Shown: positions 24,802-33,053 of the stretch, piece after piece
How positions within the stretch are numbered: position 1 is the stretch's first letter
Layout: every line of letters begins with the position of its first letter
Assembly (NCBI GenBank): GCA_038232215.1
Contig: JBBSIG010000001.1
Location: forward strand, 1 to 33,329
From: JBBSIG01 sp038232215
Lineage (GTDB): Bacteria > Actinomycetota > Thermoleophilia > Gaiellales > Gaiellaceae
Length of the DNA stretch: 33,329 bases
Reading direction: 5' to 3'
The notes under the pieces: model-generated
What the model saw: the letters and a program-made list of their open reading frames with translations, nothing else
What the model was told of the DNA's origin: nothing
Databases searched by the model: none
Position numbers and translations under genes: made by a program

Positions 24802-25515
24802 TTGAGATCGCTGCTGAGAGAGAGACTGTCCCGGGAGCGCCGGCAGAGCCTTCGTCGCGGGATGCATCGGCTCAGGCGACCGGCGTGGTTGGGAACGCTT
24901 CGTCGAACGACACCTCTCAGCGACGTCTGGGGCCTCGAACGAGGGACTCCCGTCGACCGCTACTACATCGAGCACTTCCTCGAGTCGAATCGAAGGGACA
25001 TCCGCGGCCGTGTACTCGAGGTGCGGGACAGCGGCTATACGGACCGGTACGGCCTGGACGTCGCCGAGCGTTGGGTGGTCGACATAGACGCTCGCAACCC
25101 GAAGGCAACGGTGATCGCCGACCTAACGGCGCCGCACGAGATCGAGTCGGATTGCATCGACTGCTTCGTCCTCACCCAGACGCTTCAGTTCATCTACGAG
25201 ACACGCGCGGCTCTGCACCATGCTCACCGCATCCTTCGGCCCGGCGGCGTCCTGCTCGCCACGGTCCCGGCGGTGAGCCGTATCGCACCTCGGCTTCTCG
25301 AGAACGACTACTGGCGCTTTACGGAAGCCTCGTGCTCTTCCCTCTTCCGTCAGGTGTTCTCGGCCGAGGCCGTGCACGTGCGCTCGTACGGAAACGTGCT
25401 GACCTCGATCTCATTTCTGATGGGGATGGCTCACGAGGAGCTCAAGGTGAGTGAGCTGGAAACCCACGATCCATCCTTCCCCGTCATCATCGGGATCCGG
25501 GCTCAGAAGCGCTAG
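24802..25515 (+). CDS. SAM-dependent methyltransferase (class I-like)
   Basis: A 237-residue protein. GRVLEVRDSGYTDRYG replaces the usual glycine-rich SAM loop, WVVDIDARNP gives the acidic residue after strand 2, IDCFVLTQTLQFI is motif post-II, and ILRPGGVLLATVPAVSRI is the classic motif III. Methyltransferases of this style occur among glycosyltransferases in actinobacterial glycan clusters and may cap or decorate sugars. The start is unsure: TTG 24802, ATG 24862 (217 residues) or GTG 24700. Third codon positions are less GC-rich than in neighbours and AGA, CTA and ATA codons occur, hinting at later acquisition. It ends 13 bases from the convergent APH-like gene. Confidence 0.72.
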   Translation: MRSLLRERLSRERRQSLRRGMHRLRRPAWLGTLRRTTPLSDVWGLERGTPVDRYYIEHFLESNRRDIRGRVLEVRDSGYTDRYGLDVAERWVVDIDARNPKATVIADLTAPHEIESDCIDCFVLTQTLQFIYETRAALHHAHRILRPGGVLLATVPAVSRIAPRLLENDYWRFTEASCSSLFRQVFSAEAVHVRSYGNVLTSISFLMGMAHEELKVSELETHDPSFPVIIGIRAQKR

Positions 25516-25528
25516 AGAGCGCACGCAG

Positions 25529-26989
25529 TCATCGCTCCCAGCGGCTCCAGCCGGGACCGAGCAGCGGATCGGTGAGCCAGAAGTACGCGACGCGCTCGAT
25601 CGGCGGCAGCGAGGCACGGCCGCTCGGCGCGAACCTGTCGACCGCCGCCGTGCGGGCCACATGGGAGAGGCCGTGGTGGAGCCAGCAGAGCGTCGCGATC
25701 GGGCCGACGGCGGATGGAGGCACGTCGCACGCCTCGACGGCTCTGCGGACCCAGGCGAAGAGCAGTGGAGAGCGCGGCGACCCGCCGCGGAAGAGGCGGG
25801 CGGCGTGCTCGTCCCGGCCGTCGCTCGAGACGCGGTCGAGCGCCGCGACGGCATCGGTGAGGAAGTAGAGGAGATCCCAGAGCGGCAGCCCGTGCGCCCG
25901 GGCCGATTCCCAGTCGACGGCCGTGAACGCGGCTCCCTCGCCCACGATGTTCCACGAGCCGAGATCGTTGTGCTGCAGCACCGCCGGGACGGGAGGCAGG
26001 GTCGAGACGAGGTCGGCGGGCGCCCCCGACTCCGTCCAGCGGGGGACGACCTCCTCGGACAGACGCCGGCGCTCTGCGTCCAGGCGCGCAGGCTCCGCGG
26101 CAGTCGCGCGCCCGAGCTCGACGATCCAGGAGGCGATGCCGTCGACGAGCCCCAGCTTGGTCGCCTCCGACGTCGGCCCCTCGAGCACGCGCCGGACGCG
26201 CTGCCCGACCGCGGCCGACTCGACGAGCGCGTGCAGACCGTCTGCCGTGAAGCGGCCGAGCAGGCGAGGCGCGTGTCGCGCGACCGCCCCCCCGGCGGTC
26301 TCGGCGAGCCTCAACCCTCGCTCGTCGCGGTCGAACGGATCGCTGTAGCCCGGCACGCGGGCGAACTTGAGCACCCAGGCGGGCGCCGGGGAGCCGGCCG
26401 GGAAGAGGTGGAAGACGTTCCGGCTGAGCTCGTCGCCCTGGCCGAGGGTGAGGAACCACGACGAGTCGGCGGGAATCCCGAGCTCTCCGGCCAGCGAGAC
26501 GAGAAACGGGGGGCCGCCGTCGCGCTGGCCGACCGTCGTGGTCGAGCGGAGCTCCGGGAAGCGGCCCGTCTGGAAGAGCCTCGCGAGCAGCGCGTTTCGC
26601 ACGGTGCGCCAGCGGCGATCGGCGGCTGACCAGCGGCTGACCGCATAGCTCGCCGCGGCGGGCTGGTCGAGCGGAAGCAGGATGTCCGGGCGGTCGACCG
26701 TCGGGCGCGGGAGGTAGCGACGCACGACGAAGCCGCGCGACTCGAGCAGCCGCCTCGCGCCCGAGCCCTCCAGGAGGATGCTGTGGGCGCCCGACTCGAG
26801 TGCCTGGTCCGCGAGCCGAGCGGGGGCGACGGCGAGGTCGGGAGTGTCGGCTGCCGCGGCTTGCGGGTCGAGCACGTCGACGCCTGCCTGCTCGAGGCCG
26901 TCCCGCCAGGTGTCGAGCCCGCCGAGCACGAGGGCGCTCGACACCGGACGAGAGAGCAGGAAGCGCGGATCGACGCGGCGGAGGCTCAG
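25529..26989 (-). CDS. APH-fold phosphotransferase with an extra N-terminal domain
   Basis: Up to 486 residues. The C-terminal half is an aminoglycoside-phosphotransferase/choline-kinase-type fold: WVLKFARVPGYS (ATP-site Lys), the Brenner motif LQHNDLGSWN with catalytic Asp ~342, VDWESA as the metal DFG equivalent, and PLWDLLYFLTDAV. The first ~140 residues (LVLGGLDTWRD..., HSILLEGSGARRLLESRGF) resemble a Rossmann half and are not part of the APH fold. It is unlikely to be drug resistance; in this setting phosphorylation of a sugar or lipid-linked intermediate is more probable. I propose CTG 26989, overlapping the GT4 stop as CTGA with GGAG 8 bases upstream; GTG 26944 is the safe alternative. 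Confidence 0.75.
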   Translation of the reverse strand: MSLRRVDPRFLLSRPVSSALVLGGLDTWRDGLEQAGVDVLDPQAAAADTPDLAVAPARLADQALESGAHSILLEGSGARRLLESRGFVVRRYLPRPTVDRPDILLPLDQPAAASYAVSRWSAADRRWRTVRNALLARLFQTGRFPELRSTTTVGQRDGGPPFLVSLAGELGIPADSSWFLTLGQGDELSRNVFHLFPAGSPAPAWVLKFARVPGYSDPFDRDERGLRLAETAGGAVARHAPRLLGRFTADGLHALVESAAVGQRVRRVLEGPTSEATKLGLVDGIASWIVELGRATAAEPARLDAERRRLSEEVVPRWTESGAPADLVSTLPPVPAVLQHNDLGSWNIVGEGAAFTAVDWESARAHGLPLWDLLYFLTDAVAALDRVSSDGRDEHAARLFRGGSPRSPLLFAWVRRAVEACDVPPSAVGPIATLCWLHHGLSHVARTAAVDRFAPSGRASLPPIERVAYFWLTDPLLGPGWSRWER

Positions 26990-28083
26990 GGCAGGAGCTC
27001 CGCATACAGGGACTCGTAGCCGGCCGCCATGGTCGGCGCGGTGAACCGCTCGCGGGCCAGAGCCCGCCCACGCTCGCCCATGGCGAGCCGCTCCGCCGGG
27101 TCTTCGAGGAGCCGCCGCAGAGCTCGGGCGAGGGCGTCCGGGTCCTCCGGCGGCACGAGCAGGCCCGTCTCGCCGTCGATCACGGCCTCGGAGACGCTGC
27201 CGACGTCGGTCGCCACGACCGGGAGGCCGGCGAGCATCGCCTCGACGATCGCGAGGGGGAACGCCTCGAAGCGGGAGGGCAGCACGAAGACGTCGAGCGC
27301 GGGCAGGTAGCTCCGCGAGTTCGAGACCCAGCCCGTCACGAGCACGCGCTCGGACACGCCGAGCTCGTCCGCGAGCGCCACCAGCGGCTGCCGCTCCCGG
27401 CCGTCGCCCACGAGCAGCGCCGTGACGTCCGGCAGCGCGGGAAGCGCCCGGAGCAGCACGTCGAACCCCTTCTGCGGGTGCAGCCTGCCGGAGGAGCCGA
27501 TCAGCGGGCCCGGAACCGGACGGGCCGCCGGCTCCACCTCGCGCTCTTGGACGCCGTTGTGGATCGTCCGCACCGAGCCGCTCGCGCGACCCAGCAGCGC
27601 CTCCAGCTCGCGTGCTGTCCGCCGGCCGACGGTGACCTCCGCCGCGAGCCGCCGCGAGACGAGCCGCCTCAGGCGGCGTTGGCGCTCGTTCGGCGGCGGG
27701 ACCGGCAGGTGGACGACGGCGATCGTCCGCAGCCGAGGCACGAGCACGGCGGCCGAGAGCGCGTAGAGCGAGAACCAGGGGCTCGCCAGGTTCACCTGGA
27801 AGAGGTCAGGCCGAAGCCGTCGCAGTGCCTGGAGGTGCGCCAGAGTGCCTCGCCAGTCTCGCCAGCCCCGAACCGGCGGCACGAGGAACGACTTCGCGGC
27901 GGGGCGATGGTTGGCGATCCATTCGACGACCGCGCGGTCGACCCCGAGGACGGTGACGTCGATCCCGGGACCGAGCGCGCCGACGAGCGTCGCGAGGCTG
28001 CCTTCGGCACCGCCGAACTCGCTCGAGTCCGAGTAGACGACGAGGCGGGTCGTCCGGAGCTGCGGGTCGGTCGCCACGGGCAC
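26986..28083 (-). CDS. GT4-family glycosyltransferase
   Basis: A 365-residue retaining GT-B enzyme. It has LVVYSDSSEFGGAEGSLATL at the N terminus (GGAE loop), VRTIHNGV at the domain linker, IGSSGRLHPQKGFDVLLRAL in the donor domain and EAFPLAIVEAMLAGLPVVAT (E-x7-E) with GLLVPPEDPDALARAL. It would add a sugar to a lipid-linked glycan on the cytoplasmic side. The GTG start at 28083 is only 20 bases from the divergent deacetylase ATG; GTG 28077 is also possible. It heads a two-gene unit with the APH-like gene. Confidence 0.9.
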   Translation of the reverse strand: MPVATDPQLRTTRLVVYSDSSEFGGAEGSLATLVGALGPGIDVTVLGVDRAVVEWIANHRPAAKSFLVPPVRGWRDWRGTLAHLQALRRLRPDLFQVNLASPWFSLYALSAAVLVPRLRTIAVVHLPVPPPNERQRRLRRLVSRRLAAEVTVGRRTARELEALLGRASGSVRTIHNGVQEREVEPAARPVPGPLIGSSGRLHPQKGFDVLLRALPALPDVTALLVGDGRERQPLVALADELGVSERVLVTGWVSNSRSYLPALDVFVLPSRFEAFPLAIVEAMLAGLPVVATDVGSVSEAVIDGETGLLVPPEDPDALARALRRLLEDPAERLAMGERGRALARERFTAPTMAAGYESLYAELLP

Positions 28084-28103
28084 CCGTATCGTTCCGGCTG
28101 CGG

Positions 28104-29483
28104 ATGGGACGTTCCTCCCCCACCTCCTCGGTCGCGGCGGGCGAGAAGGCTTTCCTGCACGGTGTCTCCGGGCCGGCGGGGACTGCGCTCGCCGACGGCG
28201 CGAGCGTGCTCGGCGGGCTCCGTCCCCTCGTTGGCCCGTTCCTTCTGCCGGTCGCGGACGTGACCGGGCCCGAGCGCTTGCTCGCGCGAGCCCGCGCCGG
28301 GCTGCCCGAGGGCGCCGCCCGGGCCGAGGCCGTGGCCGTGCGGCTTCGCCGTGAGGGCGTGGCCCTCGAATGGGGCCAGTCGATCGTCTTCGGCGACGCC
28401 CCCGCGCTCGACCGGTTTCTGTATGAGCGCGGCCGCTCCTCGATCGACCTGATCCGGGCCGACCCCTCGCTCCTGACCGAGCTTCAGGTGGGCTCCTGGT
28501 TCAACGCCGGCTGGCGCGGGCGTCTCGTCCGGCGGGCCGCCGTCAGCTCGCCGCGCCCCATCCGCGGCATTGCCCGGGTCACTCGCTTCGCGCTCGACGC
28601 AGCCTTCTGGGCGGGCGTCCGCTCGGCCGCGACCGCGCGGGAGTGGGAGCGGCTCACACGGAGCTCGTACGTCGCGCTCCTGTACCACCGGCTGGCCGGA
28701 GAGGCGAAGCCGGGCCAGGAGCGTCTCGATCTTCCGCCCGACCAGCTCGACCGCCAGCTGCGGCTGCTGCGGGTGCTCGGCTTCAGGCCGCTCTCCCCCG
28801 AGCAGCTCGACCTGTTCCACACCGATCCCGGCGCGATCCTGCCGAGACGCAGCTATCTCCTGACGGCCGACGACGGCTTCCGTGACTGCGTCGTCGCCCT
28901 GAGCAGGCACGTGAGCTGCCACCCGCAGCTCTTCGTGCCGACGGACGCGATCGGGGGCGGAGCCTGGTGGGCCGACGGCGAGCCCGTGGCCACTGCGGGG
29001 GAGCTGCGCGAGTTCGTGGCCGCGGGTGGGAGCGTGGGCTCCCACGGCCGCAGCCATCCGACGCTGCCCGAGCTCGCGTTGGACGAGCTCGAGCGGGAGC
29101 TGGCTGGGTCGCGCGACGATCTCGCCGCGCTCCTCGTCCGGTCGCTGCCGTTCGTCGCCTATCCCCACGGGCGGCACGACCACGCCGTGCGGGCGGCCAC
29201 GATCGCGGCCGGCTACCGCGCCGCCTACACGACCGAGCCGGGTCGAAACGGCGCCGGCACCGATCCGTACTGCCTCCGACGGATCGGACCGAAGGTGTGG
29301 GACAGCCCGCTTGCGTTTCTCTGGAAAGCGATCACCGGGGAGCTTGTGCCGCGTCGCTGGGAGCGGGCTCTGCTGCGTCGCGCGCGACGCGGATCCCGCC
29401 CGCTCCCACCCACGAGTCGCCGTACCGCCGGCGCAGCCTCCGACCGACCCTCCCCGGAGCCAGGAACGCCGCTGCCGCCTTGA
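28104..29483 (+). CDS. Polysaccharide deacetylase-like protein with a novel N-terminal region
   Basis: 459 residues. A NodB-type domain occupies ~185-420: VALLYHRLAGEA, LLTADDGFRDC (the DD pair of motif 1), SHGRSHPTLPEL (metal His pair) and FVAYPHGRHDHAVRAA. This is the PgaB/IcaB-like layout. The first ~180 residues have no domain I recognise and include VALEWGQSIVFGDAP. There is no signal peptide. Acetyl removal from an exopolysaccharide or its precursor is likely. ATG 28104 faces the GT4 gene across 20 bases. The basic, proline-rich tail overlaps the convergent GT2 gene by 152 bases, more than usual, so the tail may be a run-on beyond the functional domain. Confidence 0.82.
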   Translation: MGRSSPTSSVAAGEKAFLHGVSGPAGTALADGASVLGGLRPLVGPFLLPVADVTGPERLLARARAGLPEGAARAEAVAVRLRREGVALEWGQSIVFGDAPALDRFLYERGRSSIDLIRADPSLLTELQVGSWFNAGWRGRLVRRAAVSSPRPIRGIARVTRFALDAAFWAGVRSAATAREWERLTRSSYVALLYHRLAGEAKPGQERLDLPPDQLDRQLRLLRVLGFRPLSPEQLDLFHTDPGAILPRRSYLLTADDGFRDCVVALSRHVSCHPQLFVPTDAIGGGAWWADGEPVATAGELREFVAAGGSVGSHGRSHPTLPELALDELERELAGSRDDLAALLVRSLPFVAYPHGRHDHAVRAATIAAGYRAAYTTEPGRNGAGTDPYCLRRIGPKVWDSPLAFLWKAITGELVPRRWERALLRRARRGSRPLPPTSRRTAGAASDRPSPEPGTPLPP

Positions 29484-30387
29484 GCCTCGTGGTCGTCGAG
29501 AAGCCCTTGCCGACCACGATCGCGAGCGAGCGGCGGCGTGCGCTCCGATCCTCCTCGAGCAGCGCGCTGCGCGCCTCCACGAGCGCCAGCTCGCAGCGCT
29601 GAGCGGCGAGCGAGCGCGTCACGATGGCCCGCTCGCGCGCGTCCAGCGACGGGTGCCTCGCCGCCTTCCCGAGCGTCGTCACCCGCCCTCGAATCAGCCG
29701 CGCGCGGTCGCTCGAGAGGCTCGACTCGCGGAGTCGGTAGAGGGCGAGCGGCTCGTCCACCGCACCCGCGAGCGCGCCGTCGAGGATGAGCCGGGCCCAG
29801 AGGTCCCAGTCGGTCGTCCACCTGATCGACTCGTCGAATCCGCCCACCGCGAGCAGGCGCTCCCGTCGGACGGCGGCCAGGCCGAAGACGAAGTTCCGCT
29901 CGAGGATCGCCGCGCGCTGATCCTCGACCTCGAACGTCCAGCCCTCCGTGTAGCAACGCCGGGCGACCTCTCCGTTCACCTCGAGCAGGGCGTCGCTCGT
30001 GAGGATGTCGAGATCGGGGCGGGCGGCAGCGAGCTCGCCGAGGGCCTCCAGCCGCTCGGGAAAGTAGAGGTCGTCGGCGTCGAGGATCGTCACGAACTCT
30101 CCCGAGGCGGCCCGGGCGGCGGCGTTCTTCGCTGAGGCCTCGCCGCCGTTCTCCTTGCGCACGAAGACGATGCGGTCGCGGTACGGCTCGAGCGCCTCCT
30201 CGAGAGCGTCGGTCGACCCGTCGTCGCACACGACCACCTCGTGCGGAGCGAGCGTCTGCTCGAAAGCCGAGTCGAGCGCCTCTCCGATCACGTCGCTGAC
30301 CTGGTAGGCGGCCACGAGGACGGAGAAGGTGGGGACCCGTCCGGGGCGCACGGCTGCTCGTGGCGGCGGAGCGAGGAGGCTCCTCAT
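29332..30387 (-). CDS. GT2-family glycosyltransferase, paralogue B
   Basis: 351 residues. The GT-A domain shows FSVLVAAYQVSDVIGEAL, VVCDDGSTDALEE, NAAARAASGEFVTILDADD (DxD), VGGFDESIRWTTDWDLWARL (the ED-like acceptor motif) and EPLALYRLRESSLS. A ~120-residue C-terminal region with many Arg/Ala helices follows. It is a clear paralogue of the GT2 at 31957-32982, with the same domain order and several identical stretches, e.g. RPDLDILTSDAL. ATG 30387 overlaps the flippase stop as ATGA. The 3' end overlaps the convergent deacetylase by 152 bases. Confidence 0.9.
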   Translation of the reverse strand: MRSLLAPPPRAAVRPGRVPTFSVLVAAYQVSDVIGEALDSAFEQTLAPHEVVVCDDGSTDALEEALEPYRDRIVFVRKENGGEASAKNAAARAASGEFVTILDADDLYFPERLEALGELAAARPDLDILTSDALLEVNGEVARRCYTEGWTFEVEDQRAAILERNFVFGLAAVRRERLLAVGGFDESIRWTTDWDLWARLILDGALAGAVDEPLALYRLRESSLSSDRARLIRGRVTTLGKAARHPSLDARERAIVTRSLAAQRCELALVEARSALLEEDRSARRRSLAIVVGKGFSTTTRLKAAAAFLAPGRVGRRLRRRYGDSWVGAGGIRVARDAAEPAPSDAAQAPR

Positions 30388-31967
30388 CGCGCGGGCATCC
30401 CGGCGGAGAGCCGGCACACGCGTCCGACCAGGCCGCCGGCCCGTCGCCCGGCGAGCTCGTCGAGCCACTGCGCGTCGACGGGCGAGACGACGCGGAGCAC
30501 CATCGCGAGCAGAGCGAAGACGGCGCTTCCGACGATGACTCCTGCCGCGACGCCGGCCGCGCCGCCGAGCGCCGAGAGCGCTCCCCAGGCTGCCAGGCCG
30601 GCGCCGGCCGAGGCGAGCATCGCCCGCAGGATCGCCGCCGGCTCCCAGCGCACGTCCCCTAGCAGCCGGCAGGAGTAGCCGACGACGATCAGGGCCGCGA
30701 CCACCTGCGCGCCGGAGTTGGCCAGCGCGGCGCCGATCGCCTCGTGATCCGGAATCAGGAGGAGGTCGAGTCCGATGTTGACCACTGCGGCAATGGTGCC
30801 GGAGATGAGCGGGAAACGTATCTTCCCGAGGCCGACGAGCAGCGAGTAGCTGACGCCCATCAGCGGGATCAGCGGGCTCGGGGCGAGGAGGATGAGCAGC
30901 ACTGCGCCCGTTCCCTCGTAGTCGCTGCCGTAGGCGAGGCGGAGCGTGGCCGGGCCGAGGACGAGCGCGCCGGCGACCACCGGGAGGGTAGAGAGGAGCA
31001 GGAGCCGCAGCGCCCGCGAGTACCCGGCTCTGATGCGGTCGGTTGCGCCCGCCCCGAAGAGCGTCGCGAATGCCGGCGAGATCGCGCCGGCGATGGTCTG
31101 CGGCACCGTGACGAGCGCTGTGGACGCCGCGAACGCGATCGAGTAGAGCGCAATCTGCGTGTCGCCGGAGAAGCGCTCGAGAAAGAAGAACTCGGACCGC
31201 CGGAACACGACCAGCGTGAGGATGACGCCGAGGGACGCGCCGCCGGCGTAGCGTATGAACTCGCGCCCGAGTCGGCCGGTCGGCCCGCGCCGTGGGGCCA
31301 GCTCGCGCAACAGCCGGCGCGCGAGCAGGCCCGTCCACAGCAGGTTCGCCACCCCGAGTACCGCCTGGACGGCGAACATCCCCACGATCCCGCCGCCCGC
31401 GACGAGCACGAGGACGGTCGCGACCGTCGACAGCGTCCCGGTGACGAGCAGCACGATCGACGCCTCGCGCCAGCGCTGTGCCCCCCAGAGGACGGAGTTC
31501 GGAATGCGGTGCAGGATCCCGGCCGCACAGACGATCGCCGAGAGCAGCCAGGCGGAGCGCGGCGCGGCGCCGAGCAAGCCCACGGCGACGAAGGCGGCGG
31601 CGCCGAGCGCGGCCGCCCCTGTCTCGATCCGCCAGGCCCGGTCGACGATTCCACGGAGAGCCTCCGGCTCCCCTCGGCCACGCGCCTCACCGACGAAGCG
31701 GAGGAGGGAGGTCGGCAGGCCCCCGGTGAGCAGCATCGTGGCGGTGAGAGTTGCGAACGCGATGTAGCTCTGGCGCCCCATGCCGTCTGGGCCGAGGTAC
31801 CGCGCCGCGACGACCGACACCAGCAGCGTGTAGAGCTGCGGCGCGACGCTGCCGAGCGCGGTCCAGGAGCCTCCCCGCGCGAACGATGCTCCGGTGGTCG
31901 CCTCCGCTGCGTCCTTCGCAACGCGGGAGTCCGACTCCGGCGGCTCAGAGCGCTCGCTAGCGATCAC
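30384..31967 (-). CDS. Second Wzx-type polysaccharide flippase
   Basis: A 527-residue membrane protein with ~14 helices after a ~25-residue polar lead. SFARGGSWTALGSVAPQLYT and VVAARYLGPDGMGRQSYIAF (R.LGP...G) mark the oligosaccharide flippase family; SLLVGLGKIRFPLISGTIAA is a typical late segment. It lies between two paralogous GT2 genes, suggesting one transport unit for their product. GTG 31967 overlaps the upstream GT2 stop (31957) by 11 bases; the open frame to 32216 is antisense-like Arg/Ser-rich shadow. It is not closely alike to the flippase at 23155-24663 by eye. Confidence 0.88.
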   Translation of the reverse strand: MIASERSEPPESDSRVAKDAAEATTGASFARGGSWTALGSVAPQLYTLLVSVVAARYLGPDGMGRQSYIAFATLTATMLLTGGLPTSLLRFVGEARGRGEPEALRGIVDRAWRIETGAAALGAAAFVAVGLLGAAPRSAWLLSAIVCAAGILHRIPNSVLWGAQRWREASIVLLVTGTLSTVATVLVLVAGGGIVGMFAVQAVLGVANLLWTGLLARRLLRELAPRRGPTGRLGREFIRYAGGASLGVILTLVVFRRSEFFFLERFSGDTQIALYSIAFAASTALVTVPQTIAGAISPAFATLFGAGATDRIRAGYSRALRLLLLSTLPVVAGALVLGPATLRLAYGSDYEGTGAVLLILLAPSPLIPLMGVSYSLLVGLGKIRFPLISGTIAAVVNIGLDLLLIPDHEAIGAALANSGAQVVAALIVVGYSCRLLGDVRWEPAAILRAMLASAGAGLAAWGALSALGGAAGVAAGVIVGSAVFALLAMVLRVVSPVDAQWLDELAGRRAGGLVGRVCRLSAGMPAR

Positions 31968-32982
31968 GAGGATCGGGTCGGCGCAGCCGGGTGGTGCCGC
32001 TCTCGCGGTCGCGCGCGACGAGCCGTCGGCCGACCGATCGGGGAGCGAGGACCGCCCCGGCGGCCTTGAGGCGCGCGCGAGCTCCGATCCCGGGTCGAAG
32101 CACCACGTCCAGCGCGCGACGGCGTGCGTCCGGGGCCCCGGCGAGGAGCGCGGCCTCCGCTGACGTAAGTGCGACGCGGCGGCGGTTGAGCGCGAGCGAG
32201 GCCTCGAGCACACCACGCTCCTCGGCCGAGAGCGCGGGCTGGGTTCGCTTAGCCTTCTCGAGCACCAGCACCCGTTCCTCGAGCGAGCGCACGCGGCTTG
32301 CGCTCAAGCTGCCCTCCCTCAGCCTGTAGCGCGTCAATGGCTCGTCCACGAGCCCGGCCGCGGCGCCGCTCAGGATGAGTCGCATCCAGCAATCCCAGTC
32401 GTAGGCGATCGCGAACGACTCGTCCCAGCCGCCGAGCTCGAGGAGACGCTTCCGCCTTACGGCCGGAGCGAAGATGAAGCAGGCCGTCAGGATGCCGGCT
32501 CGCTGATCCACGACGGGGAAGCGGTTGGCTCGGTTGAAGCGACCCGCGACCTCGCCGCCGAGCTCGAACAGGGCGTCGCTGGTGAGAATGTCGAGGTCGG
32601 GTCGCGCCGCGCCGAGCTCGCCGAGGGCCTCTATCCGCTCGGGGAAATAGGCATCGTCCGCGTCCAGCACGACGACGAAGTCGCCAGACGCGGCGCGGGC
32701 GGCGATATTGAGTGCGGACGCTCCGCCGCCGTTCTCCTTGCGCAGGAGCGTGATCCGGTCGCGGTAGCGTGCGAGCGCGCCCTCGATGTCGTCGGCCGAG
32801 CCGTCGTCGCAGACGATCACCTCGAGCGGCGCGACCGTCTGTGCGAGGGCCGAGGCGACCGACTCGGCCACCGTGTCCGCCGCCTGGTAGGCCGGAGTCA
32901 GGACGGAGAACGTCGGGACGCGGCCCGGCTGCGACTCAGCGGGCGGGGGAGGCGCGATCGAAGGTCTCATGGAATCCGACAT
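31957..32982 (-). CDS. GT2-family glycosyltransferase, paralogue A
   Basis: 341 residues. It has FSVLTPAYQAADTVAESV, VIVCDDGSADDIEGAL, ENGGGASALNIAARAASGDF, VVVLDADDAYFPERIEALGE (DxD), LGGWDESFAIAYDWDCWMRL and DEPLTRYRLREGSLS, then the same C-terminal helical region as paralogue B, ending near LAPRSVGRRLVARD. It presumably adds one sugar of the same repeat unit, or duplicates the step with another donor. ATG 32982 (MSDSMRPS) or 32970 fits the paralogue's N terminus best; ATG 33027 is also open. It follows the GT4 stop by ~71 bases. Confidence 0.88.
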   Translation of the reverse strand: MSDSMRPSIAPPPPAESQPGRVPTFSVLTPAYQAADTVAESVASALAQTVAPLEVIVCDDGSADDIEGALARYRDRITLLRKENGGGASALNIAARAASGDFVVVLDADDAYFPERIEALGELGAARPDLDILTSDALFELGGEVAGRFNRANRFPVVDQRAGILTACFIFAPAVRRKRLLELGGWDESFAIAYDWDCWMRLILSGAAAGLVDEPLTRYRLREGSLSASRVRSLEERVLVLEKAKRTQPALSAEERGVLEASLALNRRRVALTSAEAALLAGAPDARRRALDVVLRPGIGARARLKAAGAVLAPRSVGRRLVARDRESGTTRLRRPDPRDR

Positions 32983-33053
32983 CCCTTGCACCACGCCTCC
33001 TGTCTCGGCCGGAGGGGGCCGCCGCATGAGTGGACGACTGCCCTGTCGGTCAC

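Noticed and set aside
25529..26989. Aminoglycoside resistance gene
   Set aside because: The APH fold is shared by many sugar, choline and lipid kinases; the extra N-terminal domain and glycan context argue against drug resistance.
30744..32069. + strand open frame (441 codons) opposite the second flippase
   Set aside because: It is extremely rich in Arg, Glu and Asp, the typical antisense image of a hydrophobic membrane protein.
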